Positions 53,296 through 61,262 of a DNA stretch of 64,000 nucleotides are shown here, in pieces; within the stretch, counting starts at the first letter, position 1, and each line of letters starts with the position of its first letter. The stretch is from Streptosporangium violaceochromogenes (GTDB taxonomy: Bacteria; Actinomycetota; Actinomycetes; Streptosporangiales; Streptosporangiaceae). The notes under the pieces are model-generated. The model did not search any database. It saw only the letters and a list, made by a program, of their open reading frames with translations, and was not told the origin of the DNA. A program made the position numbers and the translations under genes. Location of the stretch: the NCBI RefSeq assembly GCF_014654615.1, contig NZ_BNBB01000002.1:124001-188000 (forward strand), given 5' to 3'.

Positions 53296-54240
53296 GTGTT
53301 CCTTATCAGTGAGCCCACGCCCACCCTCGCCCAGCTGCGCGCCTTCACGGCGGTCGCCGAGCACCTGCACTTCAGGGAGGCGGCCTTCTCGCTGCGGATG
53401 AGCCAGCCCGCGCTGTCCAGCGCGGTGTCGGCCCTGGAGGAGACCCTGCACACCCAGTTACTGGAACGGACCACCAGGAAGGTCCTGCTGACCCCCGCCG
53501 GCGACCGGGTGGCCGTGCACGCCGCCCGGGTGCTCCAGGCGGTCGAGGACCTGATGGGCGAGGTGGCCCAGAGCCGCGAGCCGTTCCACGGCCCGGCCCA
53601 CCTGGGGGTGATCCCCACGGTGGCCCCCTACGTCCTTCCCGCGCTGCTGCCGATGTTCTCGCGGCGGTTTCCGCACCTGCGGCTGACCGTGCACGAGGCC
53701 AAGACCGAGACGATCCTCGACGAGGTGCGCGAGGGCAGGCTGGACATGACGCTGCTGGCGCTGCCGACCGACGTCACCGGGCTGGTCGAGGAGCCCCTGT
53801 ACGAGGAGGACTTCCTGCTCGCCGTCCCCGAGGGCCACCCCCTGGCGAAGGAAGACGGTCCGCTGGAGCGAGACGCCCTCAAGGGGCTGGACATCGTGCT
53901 GCTCAACCAGGGGCACTGCCTGCGCGAGCAGGCCATCGACGTCTGCCGCGAGGTCGGGGCGCGGGCCACCGCCACCACCTACGCGGCCGGTCTTCCCACC
54001 CTGGTCCAGCTCGTTGCGGGCGGCCTCGGGGTGACCCTGCTGCCGGAGTCGGCGGTCCCGGTGGAGACCGGCAGGCGGGCACGGCTGGCGCTGCGCCGCT
54101 TCCAGCCCCCCGCCCCGGGCCGCACCATCGGCCTGGCCTACCGCGCGAGCTCGGCCAGGGGCACCGAGTACGGCAGGCTGGCCCGGGCCGTCCGCTCCGC
54201 CCTGCGCGCCCGGCGCCTTCCGGTCCGGATCACCTCGTGA
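53296..54240 (+). CDS. oxyR: OxyR-type LysR-family peroxide sensor
   Basis: 314 residues. The LysR HTH is LAQLRAFTAVAEHLHFREAA followed by FSLRMSQPALSSAVSALEE. The regulatory domain carries the redox pair LNQGHCLREQAIDVCRE: Cys208 and Cys217, nine residues apart, as in the OxyR disulfide switch. It should activate ahpC-ahpD when oxidised by peroxide. The GTG start is close to GAGAG and no better in-frame start exists. The last 11 bases overlap the convergent aminotransferase. Confidence 0.95.
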   Translation: MFLISEPTPTLAQLRAFTAVAEHLHFREAAFSLRMSQPALSSAVSALEETLHTQLLERTTRKVLLTPAGDRVAVHAARVLQAVEDLMGEVAQSREPFHGPAHLGVIPTVAPYVLPALLPMFSRRFPHLRLTVHEAKTETILDEVREGRLDMTLLALPTDVTGLVEEPLYEEDFLLAVPEGHPLAKEDGPLERDALKGLDIVLLNQGHCLREQAIDVCREVGARATATTYAAGLPTLVQLVAGGLGVTLLPESAVPVETGRRARLALRRFQPPAPGRTIGLAYRASSARGTEYGRLARAVRSALRARRLPVRITS

Positions 54241-55414
54241 GCGGGCCCCGCCCGGCGAGGCGGGCCAGACGGCTCACGGCCTCGTCGATGACCTCGTCCC
54301 TCTTGCAGAAGGCGAAGCGGACGAAGTGGCGGCCGCGCTCGGGGCGGGTGTAGAAGACCTGGCTGGGCACGGCGACCACGCCCGCCAGCGACGGGAGGTC
54401 GCGGGCGAGGGCCAGGCCGTCGGTGAAGCCCAGGGGACGGATGTCGGCCTGGACGAAGTAGGTGCCCGCCGGGCGGTAGGCCTCGAAGCCCGCGGCCGTC
54501 AGGCCCGCCGTCAGGCGGTCGCGCTTGGACCGCAGGTCCGCCCGCAGGCGGGCGACCCACTCCCGTTCATGGCGCAGGCCGTAGGAGACGGCGAGCTGCC
54601 AGGGCGCCGAGGCGGTGAAGGTGAGGAACTGCTTGACGGTCTGCACCGCGTCGACGAACCGGCGCGGGGCGCAGATCCAGCCCGTCTTCCAGCCGGTCGC
54701 CGAGAAGGTCTTGCCCGCCGAGGAGATCGCGACCGTGCGCTCGCGCATGTCCGGCAGGGTGGCCAGGGGGATGTGCTCGACGCCGTCGAAGGTGAGGTGC
54801 TCGTAGACCTCGTCGGTGACGGCGACCAGGTCGCGCTCCCGGCACAGCAGGGCGATCTCCTCCAGCTCGGCGCGGGTGAAGACCGTTCCGGTGGGGTTGT
54901 GCGGGGAGTTGACCAGGATCATCCGGGCACGCGGTCCGGCGGCGGCCCGCAGCTCCGCCGGGTCGAAGGTGAAGCGCCCGCCGTGCGGGCGCAGGGTGAC
55001 CGGGCGCAGCACGGCCCCGGCCAGGGCGACCGAGGCGGCGTAGGAGTCGTAGTACGGCTCGAAGGCGATCACCTCGTCGCCGGGCTCGCACAGCGCCAGG
55101 ATCGAGGCGGCGATCGCCTCGGTGGCACCGACGGTGACGAGGATCTCACCGTCGGGGTCGTAGTCGAGACCGTAGTGCTCCTTGCGGTGCTCGGAGACGG
55201 CCCGGCGCAGCTCGGGAAGCCCCGGCCCCGGGGGATACTGGTTGAGGCCGTCCCGGATCGCCGACACCGCCCGGTCGAGCATCGCCTCCGGACCGTCGGT
55301 GTCGGGAAAACCCTGCCCCAGGTTGATGGAACCGGTCTGCACGGCGAGCGCCGACATCTCGGCGAAGATCGTCGTGCCGAAGTCACGCATCCGCGCCACC
55401 AGGGGATCGTTCAC
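54230..55414 (-). CDS. PLP-dependent aminotransferase, class I/II
   Basis: 394 residues from GTG 55414 (MNDPLVARMRDFGTTIFAEM); the frame is open upstream but without homology. Motifs are INLGQGFPDTDGPE, VGATEAIAASILALCEPGDE, ILVNSPHNPTGTVFTRAELE, VTDEVYEHLTFDG and SSAGKTFSATGWKTGW (PLP lysine). These match the kynurenine/methionine aminotransferase and DapC-like group of fold-type I enzymes. Substrate cannot be assigned. Single gene, convergent with oxyR. Confidence 0.92.
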   Translation of the reverse strand: MNDPLVARMRDFGTTIFAEMSALAVQTGSINLGQGFPDTDGPEAMLDRAVSAIRDGLNQYPPGPGLPELRRAVSEHRKEHYGLDYDPDGEILVTVGATEAIAASILALCEPGDEVIAFEPYYDSYAASVALAGAVLRPVTLRPHGGRFTFDPAELRAAAGPRARMILVNSPHNPTGTVFTRAELEEIALLCRERDLVAVTDEVYEHLTFDGVEHIPLATLPDMRERTVAISSAGKTFSATGWKTGWICAPRRFVDAVQTVKQFLTFTASAPWQLAVSYGLRHEREWVARLRADLRSKRDRLTAGLTAAGFEAYRPAGTYFVQADIRPLGFTDGLALARDLPSLAGVVAVPSQVFYTRPERGRHFVRFAFCKRDEVIDEAVSRLARLAGRGPLTR

Positions 55415-55588
55415 ACGGCTCAGCGTAGTCCGGGGTGATCGTGAGATCGCGTCCGGGCCGGGCCTCTCCATCATGGGCGGCCGGACCCACCCCACCGGCG
55501 AAGACACGGTCAGCCGGCCGAGAAAAGCGACGAACCCCGAGATTTCCCTCCATACGGACATGCTCAACTAGGCAGCGTTACGGAGAGG

Positions 55589-56578
55589 GTGATACGTCTG
55601 GACGCTGTGACCCTCACAGCGGCCCCGGCGACCCGCAGGCTTCACGAGCTGGACGCGCTCCGCGGCTTCGCGGTGTGCGGGATCACGCTGGTCAACACCT
55701 GGCAGCACACCCGCGAGCACCTGGGGACGCCGAAACGCAACGCCGTGGACTGGGCGATCGAGAACCTGCTGCAGGGCAGGTTCTACCCGATCTTCTCGTT
55801 CCTGTTCGGGCTGAGCTTCGTCCTGTTCCTCAGGTCGGCGGCCAGGCGGACCACCCGCCCCCGGCCGGTGCTGCTGCGCAGGCTGGTGGTGCTGGCGTGC
55901 CTGGGCCTGCTTCACCAGGCGGTGAACCCGGGCGAGGTGCTCCTGCCGTACGCGATCTTCGGGGTGGTGGTCCTGCTGCCCGCCTCGTTCCTGCCGCGGA
56001 CGGCGGTGCTGCTGCTCGGGATCGTCGTGACGGCCTGGGCGGTGGGGCAGGGCGGCGGGGTGATCCTCATCCCCGGGCTGTTCCTGCTGGGCCTGGCCCT
56101 GGCGCAGTACGAACCGGACGAACGGCTGCTGGTGTCCGCCCTCCTGACCGGCACGGCCGCGGCGGCCGGGCTGACCTACCTGTGGGTCCGCGCCTCGGCC
56201 GGCGCCCCCCTGCTGTACTTCCGGGGCGTCTATCCCGCCGCCGGGCTGGCCGCCGCCACCGCCTACTGCGCGGGGCTGCTGCTGCTCCTGCGGACCCCTC
56301 TGCGCGGCCCGCTGCTCGCGGTGCTGAGCCCGCTGGGCCGGATGGCCCTGACGAACTACCTGACCGGCACCCTGGTCGTCCTGCTCGCCCTGCCGTACCT
56401 GACGGCGGACCCGACCCGGATCACCGGGGTGGCGCTGTCGGCGGCCGTGCTGGCGGCCCAGGCCGCCTTCGGCCGGGTGTGGCTGGGGAGGTTCCGGTAC
56501 GGCCCGCTCGAATGGCTGTGGCGATGCCTGACATGGATGGAACGGGTACCCAACGGCCGGATAGGGTCGAAGGCGTGA
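55589..56578 (+). CDS. DUF418-like polytopic membrane protein
   Basis: 329 residues. The N-terminus RRLHELDALRGFAVCGITLV is the typical LDxLRGFA opening of DUF418/acyltransferase-3-like proteins. About eight hydrophobic segments follow, then SPLGRMALTNYLTGTLVVLL and PLEWLWRCLTW near the C-terminus, both hallmarks of DUF418. Function is unknown. Start is GTG after CGGAGAGG (tight spacing); a second GTG 18 bases later is possible. Its TGA overlaps the GTG of the nitrilase-family gene. Confidence 0.85.
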   Translation: MIRLDAVTLTAAPATRRLHELDALRGFAVCGITLVNTWQHTREHLGTPKRNAVDWAIENLLQGRFYPIFSFLFGLSFVLFLRSAARRTTRPRPVLLRRLVVLACLGLLHQAVNPGEVLLPYAIFGVVVLLPASFLPRTAVLLLGIVVTAWAVGQGGGVILIPGLFLLGLALAQYEPDERLLVSALLTGTAAAAGLTYLWVRASAGAPLLYFRGVYPAAGLAAATAYCAGLLLLLRTPLRGPLLAVLSPLGRMALTNYLTGTLVVLLALPYLTADPTRITGVALSAAVLAAQAAFGRVWLGRFRYGPLEWLWRCLTWMERVPNGRIGSKA

Positions 56579-57378
56579 CCCGCATCGCGCTGTGCCAGAT
56601 CCCGGTCTCCGAGGACCCCGCCGTCAACCTGAACCGCGCCCGCCAGGCCCTGGCGGAGGCCGCCGACGGCGGCGCCGACCTGGCGATCCTCCCCGAGGCC
56701 ACGCTCACCCGGTACGGCAGGCGGATCGCCGGCCTGGCCGAGCCCCTGGACGGGCCCTTCGGACGCGGCCTGGCCGCGTCCGCCGCGGCGCACGGCCTGT
56801 CCGTGATCGCGGGGGTGTTCGAGCCCGGAGACGGCGGAGACGGCCGGGTGCGCAACACCGCCGTGGCCATCGACCCCTCCGGGCGGCTCCGGGCGGCCTA
56901 CCGGAAGATCCACCTGTTCGACTCCTTCGGCTCCCGGGAGTCGGAGCTGGTCGCACCGGGCGACACCCCGGTCGTGGTGGAGCTGGCCGGGCTCCGGATC
57001 GGCCTGATCACCTGCTACGACATCCGCTTCCCCGAGCTGGCCAGGGCGCTGGTGGACCGGGGCGCCGAGCTGTTCGCGGTGATCGCCGCGTGGGGGTCGG
57101 GGCCGATGAAGGAGGAGCACTGGGCGACCCTGGTGCGGGCCCGCGCGATCGAGAACACCACATGGGTGGCCGCCGTGGGGCAGGCGCCGGACCCCGGGGC
57201 CCGCGACGGCTTCGGGATAGGCCGCAGCATGCTGGTCGACCCGATGGGCGTCGTCCGCGCCGACCTGGGCCCGGCGCCCGCCGTGCAGGTCTGCGTACTC
57301 GACCCTCAGATCACGATTGCCACCCGGAATGCCCTGCCCTGCCTCGAACACCGGCGACCACAGGTCAGTGGATCGTAA
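56575..57378 (+). CDS. Carbon-nitrogen hydrolase (nitrilase superfamily)
   Basis: 267 residues starting GTG in a GTGA overlap with the DUF418 gene (MTRIALCQIPVSEDPAVNLN). The Glu-Lys-Cys triad is intact: AILPEATLTRYG, YRKIHLFDSFGSRESE and GLITCYDIRFPELAR. The sequence is of the Nit2/omega-amidase-like branch, which hydrolyses small amides, but the natural substrate is not certain. Coupling to a membrane DUF418 protein is unusual and may reflect shared regulation only. Confidence 0.9.
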   Translation: MTRIALCQIPVSEDPAVNLNRARQALAEAADGGADLAILPEATLTRYGRRIAGLAEPLDGPFGRGLAASAAAHGLSVIAGVFEPGDGGDGRVRNTAVAIDPSGRLRAAYRKIHLFDSFGSRESELVAPGDTPVVVELAGLRIGLITCYDIRFPELARALVDRGAELFAVIAAWGSGPMKEEHWATLVRARAIENTTWVAAVGQAPDPGARDGFGIGRSMLVDPMGVVRADLGPAPAVQVCVLDPQITIATRNALPCLEHRRPQVSGS

Positions 57379-57381
57379 AAT

Positions 57382-57849
57382 GTGAACGTGAGTGAGCCAC
57401 TTGGGCATAGAACGCGGATGCAGAAGGTTGTCCCGCCCCGCCTGCTCGTGCCCTATCTGGCCGGCAGGCGCACCGTCGTCTCGGGTTACGTGTACCGGGT
57501 GGAGGACTGCGCCCGGCTGACGACCCCCGCCCTGCTCTTCGCCGCCCTCGACCTGGGGTTCGAGGGCTCGGAACTGACCGACACGACCTCGGAGCTCTAC
57601 CTCATGCGCTGGTACGCCCGCGACGCCGACAACTACGTCGTGCCGTACGGCCCGCACATGGGCGGTGACTGGAACGATGTGCCGCCCTTCGCGGGCAACG
57701 GTTTCACGACCTCGCGCGAGCACATGGTGCCGCAGTTCCACACCGCGCCCATGCCGATCCCGGCGGGGGCGGAGATCGTCCGCGTGACCTCCGGGGACGA
57801 GAGCCTGTTCGCCCGCTACGACGGGCTCGGCTGGCGGCGGGCCGCATGA
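57382..57849 (+). CDS. Hypothetical protein
   Basis: 155 residues, no recognised domain. It is a soluble, aromatic-rich protein (SELYLMRWYARDADNYVVPY, PHMGGDWNDVPPFAGNGF, REHMVPQFHTAPMPIPAGAE). Start choice is uncertain among GTG 57382, GTG 57388 and ATG 57418, none with a strong ribosome site. It begins 4 bases after the nitrilase-family stop and overlaps the next gene by ATGA, so it is likely part of the same operon. Confidence 0.65.
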   Translation: MNVSEPLGHRTRMQKVVPPRLLVPYLAGRRTVVSGYVYRVEDCARLTTPALLFAALDLGFEGSELTDTTSELYLMRWYARDADNYVVPYGPHMGGDWNDVPPFAGNGFTTSREHMVPQFHTAPMPIPAGAEIVRVTSGDESLFARYDGLGWRRAA

Positions 57850-58277
57850 CGGGTGAGAACGAGCCGGTGACGTCGGGCTTCGTCGCCCGGTACGCCGGCC
57901 GGACCTACGTGGCCGCCCTCGGCCCCGGCGGCTCGGAGGTCGTGCTGTTCGACGAGGAGGCCCGGGAGGGCTTCGAGGCCGCCTCCGGCTACTGGCGGGC
58001 GGTCGTGCCCCGCGAAGACCTCGACGCGCTGGAGCTGGTCCGCACGGTCGGCACGTTCGGCGGCGAGCCGTGCCTGGTCCTCGACGTCTCCGAGGAGAAC
58101 GGCGAGGAGAGCCTGCACGTCGCCTACACCGGGCACAGCGGGCTGAAGGCCGAGACGCTGGGGTACTGGATGGTCGACCACGGCGCCTACGAGGTCGTGG
58201 TCCCCCGTGAGGAGATCTTCTCCCTCCGGGTCGAGCGCGTCCCGCTCCCCCTGATCCCGCCCCCGGCCGAGCCGTGA
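57846..58277 (+). CDS. Hypothetical protein
   Basis: 143 residues, acidic, no recognised family. It contains a beta-rich pattern (FVARYAGRTYVAALGPGGSE, EVVLFDEEAREGF, EEIFSLRVERVPLPLIP). The ATG overlaps the stop of the preceding hypothetical gene (ATGA), indicating coupled translation and probably a shared complex or process. Ends 4 bases before the convergent carboxyltransferase stop. Confidence 0.68.
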   Translation: MTGENEPVTSGFVARYAGRTYVAALGPGGSEVVLFDEEAREGFEAASGYWRAVVPREDLDALELVRTVGTFGGEPCLVLDVSEENGEESLHVAYTGHSGLKAETLGYWMVDHGAYEVVVPREEIFSLRVERVPLPLIPPPAEP

Positions 58278-58281
58278 GGGC

Positions 58282-59778
58282 TCACCGCGTCCCGAGCGCG
58301 CGATAGCGGGCCCGGCGGGCGGCGAGCCGCTCGCCGGGAGACCGCCCGAGCAGGACGGCGATCTCGTGTTCGAGCACGGCGGCCACCCGGCGGCAGAACG
58401 CCTCGGGCTCGTAGGCGGCGTCGGGGAACTCGGGGACGATCCGGTCGACGATGCCGTCCCGCCGCAGATGGACGGATTTCACGCCCTGCGCGGCGGCGAT
58501 CTCCGGGGCGAAGTCCACGCTGCGGTACAACAGCGCCGAGGCCCCCTCGGGGGGAAGCGGCGACAGCCAGGCGTGCTGGGCGCAGAGCACCCTGTCTGCC
58601 GGGAGCAGCGCGAGGGCCGCGCCGCCGGCCCCCTCGCCGAGTAGCAGGCAGACGGTCGGGGCGGTGAGCGTCACCAGGTCGGCCAGGGAGCGGGCGATCT
58701 CCGCGGCCAGGCCGCCCTCCTCGGCCGGCTTCGACGGCCGGGCCCCGGGAGTGTCGATCACCGTGACGAGCGGCAGGCCCAGCTCCGCGGCCAGGCGCAT
58801 GCCCCGCCGGGCGGCCCGGAGCCCGGCCGGCCCCGACCGCGCCACGGCGTTCCCGCGACCGCGGTCGTGGCCGAGCACGACGGCGGGGACCTCCCCGAAC
58901 CGGGCCAGGGCGACGAGCAGTCCGGGATCGCTCCCCCCCGTGCCGGTGCCGTTGAGCGGGGTGACGTCACGGGCGCCGAACCTCAGAAGCTCCCGCACAC
59001 CCGGCCGGTCGTCCCTGCGGGAGCGGCCGATCGCCTCCCAGGCCGCGACCGGCTGGACCGCCTCCCCCGGCTCGGGCCCGGCCTTTCGCCCCTCGCGGGG
59101 AGCGCACAGCACCGTCAGCGCCCCGGCGACGAACCGCCGGACGTTCCCGGTCGCGACGACCGCGTCCACCAGGCCGTGGGCGAAGAGGTTCTCGGCGACC
59201 TGCACCCCCTCGGGGAAGGGGTAGCCGTACAGCGACTCGAACACCCTCGGCCCGAGAAACCCGATCAGCGCGCCCGGCTCGGCGGCGGTGACGTGCCCGA
59301 GCGAACCCCAGGAGGCGAGGACGCCGCCCGTGGTGGGGTGGCGCAGGTAAACGAGGTACGGCAGGCCGGCCGCGCGGTGGGCGGCCACCGCGGAGGTGAT
59401 CTTCGCCATCTGGACGAAGGCCAGCGCGCCCTCCTGCATCCGGGTGCCGCCGGAGGCGGGGGCGGCCAGCAGCGGGAGCCGCTCGGCCGTGGCCCGCTCG
59501 GCCGCGGCGGTGAGGCGCTCGGCCGCGGCCGCCCCGATCGACCCGGCGAGGAAGGAGAACTCGCACGCCACGACCGCGACCCGCCGTCCGTCGAGCAGGC
59601 CCTCACCGGAGATCACCGACTCGTCGTAGCCGGTCCTGGCGCGGGCCGCGGCCAGCTCCCCGGCGTAGTCGGAGCCCGGCGGGGCGGGGTCGACCGGCGT
59701 CCGGTCCCACGAGCGCCACGTCCCCGGGTCCAGGACGGCGGCGACGAACGCGCGGGCGTCGGGTCCGGCGGGGGTCAT
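58282..59778 (-). CDS. Fused acetyl-CoA carboxylase carboxyltransferase (beta + alpha)
   Basis: 498 residues from ATG 59778 (MTPAGPDARAFVAAVLDPGT). The N-terminal half is AccD-like: DESVISGEGLLDGRRVAVVA, FLAGSIGAAAAERLTAA, PASGGTRMQEGALAFVQMAK and HPTTGGVLASWGSLGHVTAA. The C-terminal half is AccA-like: FGARDVTPLNGTGTGGS, LGLPLVTVIDTPGARPSKPAE and LLGEGAGGAALALLPADRVL. No zinc-finger Cys cluster is present at the N-terminus. It would transfer a carboxyl group from carboxybiotin to an acyl-CoA. No biotin carboxylase/carrier gene is nearby, so it must use a subunit made elsewhere. The TnpB element lies directly upstream. Confidence 0.9.
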   Translation of the reverse strand: MTPAGPDARAFVAAVLDPGTWRSWDRTPVDPAPPGSDYAGELAAARARTGYDESVISGEGLLDGRRVAVVACEFSFLAGSIGAAAAERLTAAAERATAERLPLLAAPASGGTRMQEGALAFVQMAKITSAVAAHRAAGLPYLVYLRHPTTGGVLASWGSLGHVTAAEPGALIGFLGPRVFESLYGYPFPEGVQVAENLFAHGLVDAVVATGNVRRFVAGALTVLCAPREGRKAGPEPGEAVQPVAAWEAIGRSRRDDRPGVRELLRFGARDVTPLNGTGTGGSDPGLLVALARFGEVPAVVLGHDRGRGNAVARSGPAGLRAARRGMRLAAELGLPLVTVIDTPGARPSKPAEEGGLAAEIARSLADLVTLTAPTVCLLLGEGAGGAALALLPADRVLCAQHAWLSPLPPEGASALLYRSVDFAPEIAAAQGVKSVHLRRDGIVDRIVPEFPDAAYEPEAFCRRVAAVLEHEIAVLLGRSPGERLAARRARYRALGTR

Positions 59779-59845
59779 CCTTCGTGTCCGCGCGCCGGGA
59801 CCGGTGCGGAGCGGGCTCTCATCAGGACTCCTTGAAGCGTGGAGA

Positions 59846-59866
59846 CCCCCGCCTTCAGGCGTGGGG
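59846..59866 (+). repeat. Left-end hairpin of the IS605-type element
   Basis: The stem CCC-x-CGCC pairs with GGCG-x-GGG around a TTCA-type loop. One stem pair differs from the right-end hairpin by a matched two-sided change (C-G here, G-C there), so the fold is conserved although the bases are not. Confidence 0.8.
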
Positions 59867-59942
59867 AGGAAACGCGGCACGGTGCCGCCTGAATGGGAAC
59901 ACGTGTACGATTCTTAGCTGGTCGTGCGGTAGAGTGCGGGGC

Positions 59943-61049
59943 GTGGCGCAGATCGTGAAGCGGGCCTACAGGTATCGCTTCCACCCGACCCCCGAGCAGG
60001 CCTCCGAGCCTGCCCGGACGTCCGGCTGCGTCCGGCTGGTCTACAACAGGGCCCTGGAGATGCGCACCCGCGCCTACACGCTGGAAGGCCGCCGGGTCTC
60101 CTACGTGGAGTCGTCGGCCACGCTGACCCAGTGGAAACGCGGCGGCGATTACGACTTCCTGTCCGAGGTGTCGTCGGTCCCGTTGCAGCAGGCGTTGCGG
60201 CACCTTCAGGCGGCGTTCGCGAACTTCTTCGCCAAGCGGGCGGAGTACCCGACGTTCAGGTCCCGCAAGAAGTCGCGGGCGAGCGCCGAGTACACCCGCT
60301 CGGCGTTCCGCTGGAGGGAGGGGCGGCTCACCTTGGCGAAGATGGACGCGCCGCTGAACGTGGTGTGGTCGCGGCCTCTTCCCGAAGGGGCGGAGCCGTC
60401 CACCGTCACGGTGTCCCGCGACGCGGCGGGGCGGTGGTTCGTGTCCATCCTGGTGGAGGAGACGATCCGCCCCCTCGACCCGGTCGAGGGCATGGTCGGT
60501 GTCGATGCCGGGATCACGTCGCTGGTGGCCCTGTCCACCGGGGAGAAGATCGTCAACCCACGCCATGAACGCCGCGACCGGCGCAAACTCGCCAAGGCCC
60601 AGCGGAACCTGGCCCGCAAGGAGAAGGGTTCGGCGAACCGGGCCAAAGCCCGGCTCAAGGTCGCCAAGGTGTACGTCCGGATCACCGACCGTAGAAGAGA
60701 CCACCTGCATAAGATCGCGACACGGCTTGTTCGCGAGAATCAAGTGATCGCCGTGGAGGATCTGACCGTCCGCAACCTGGTGAAAAACCACGGTCTGGCG
60801 CGGGCGATCTCGGATGCCTCGTGGCGGGAGCTGCGCTCCATGCTGGAGTACAAGGCCCAGTGGTGTGGGCGCACCGTGGTGGCCGTGGACCGCTGGTTCC
60901 CGTCGAGCAAGCTGTGCTCGGCCTGCGGAACCGTCGCCGGCGCGATGCCGTTGAATGTCCGGACCTGGGAATGCGCCTGCGGCGCGACCCACGACCGGGA
61001 CGTCAACGCGGCGAAGAACATTCTCGCCGCCGGGCCGGCGGAGAGGTGA
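59943..61049 (+). CDS. tnpB: TnpB: RNA-guided nuclease of IS200/IS605 family
   Basis: 369 residues from GTG 59943 (MAQIVKRAYRYRFHPTPEQA); upstream frame extends into the left end and is not coding. The RuvC-like catalytic residues are present: Asp188 in VGVDAGITSLVALS, Glu272 in VIAVEDLTVRNL and the Asp of HDRDVNAAKNI (Asp351/353). The zinc ribbon has CSAC (Cys325/328) and CAC (Cys344/346). TnpB proteins of this family cleave DNA guided by an omega RNA from the element's right end. All key residues are intact, so it is likely active. Confidence 0.93.
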   Translation: MAQIVKRAYRYRFHPTPEQASEPARTSGCVRLVYNRALEMRTRAYTLEGRRVSYVESSATLTQWKRGGDYDFLSEVSSVPLQQALRHLQAAFANFFAKRAEYPTFRSRKKSRASAEYTRSAFRWREGRLTLAKMDAPLNVVWSRPLPEGAEPSTVTVSRDAAGRWFVSILVEETIRPLDPVEGMVGVDAGITSLVALSTGEKIVNPRHERRDRRKLAKAQRNLARKEKGSANRAKARLKVAKVYVRITDRRRDHLHKIATRLVRENQVIAVEDLTVRNLVKNHGLARAISDASWRELRSMLEYKAQWCGRTVVAVDRWFPSSKLCSACGTVAGAMPLNVRTWECACGATHDRDVNAAKNILAAGPAER

Positions 61050-61172
61050 AACGCCTGTGGAGCCGGGGTAAGACCTCAAGGGCGCAAGCCCGGCGGGCAC
61101 CTGGCGGCGAAGCAGGAAACCCGACCCGTGAGGGTTGGAATCCCCCGGCTTCAGCCGTGGGGAGGAAGTCAA
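61050..61172 (+). ncRNA. Candidate omega RNA (right-end RNA) of the TnpB element
   Basis: The 123 bases after the tnpB stop contain several stem-loops, including AACCC-GACCCGTGA-GGGTT and the right-end hairpin at 61142-61162, then GAGGAAGTCAA. In studied IS605 elements the RNA scaffold ends at this tip and the guide is the flanking sequence, here starting near 61173. The 5' boundary may lie within the end of tnpB. Expression is not shown. Confidence 0.6.
61142..61162 (+). repeat. Right-end hairpin of the IS605-type element
   Basis: CCCCCGGCTTCAGCCGTGGGG folds like the left-end hairpin with one compensatory pair and is followed by the same AGGAA. It is also the likely 3' stem of the omega RNA. 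Confidence 0.85.
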
Positions 61173-61262
61173 GGGAAGTCCCTTCGGATGGGCGGTCGGC
61201 GGTGAAGCGGACACCCTCACGGGTGACCGCGGGAGATCCCCTGCTTCCGGGGAGGGTGAGGG

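Larger units (their letters stand above)
59837..61172 (+). mobile_element. IS200/IS605-type TnpB-only insertion element
   Basis: It contains a tnpB gene flanked by two matching end hairpins, at 59846-59866 (left) and 61142-61162 (right), both continuing into GGGGAGGAA in the same direction. TTGA lies just left of the left hairpin and GTCAA just right of the right one. These resemble the target/transposon-associated motif and right tip of known IS605 elements; the exact ends (about 59837 and 61172) are inferred. There is no tnpA, so it would need a transposase in trans. Confidence 0.75.

Noticed and set aside
59846-59866. Hairpin interpreted as a rho-independent terminator of the carboxyltransferase region
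   Set aside because: It lies upstream of that gene, has no T-run and matches the right-end hairpin of the TnpB element in sequence and orientation.
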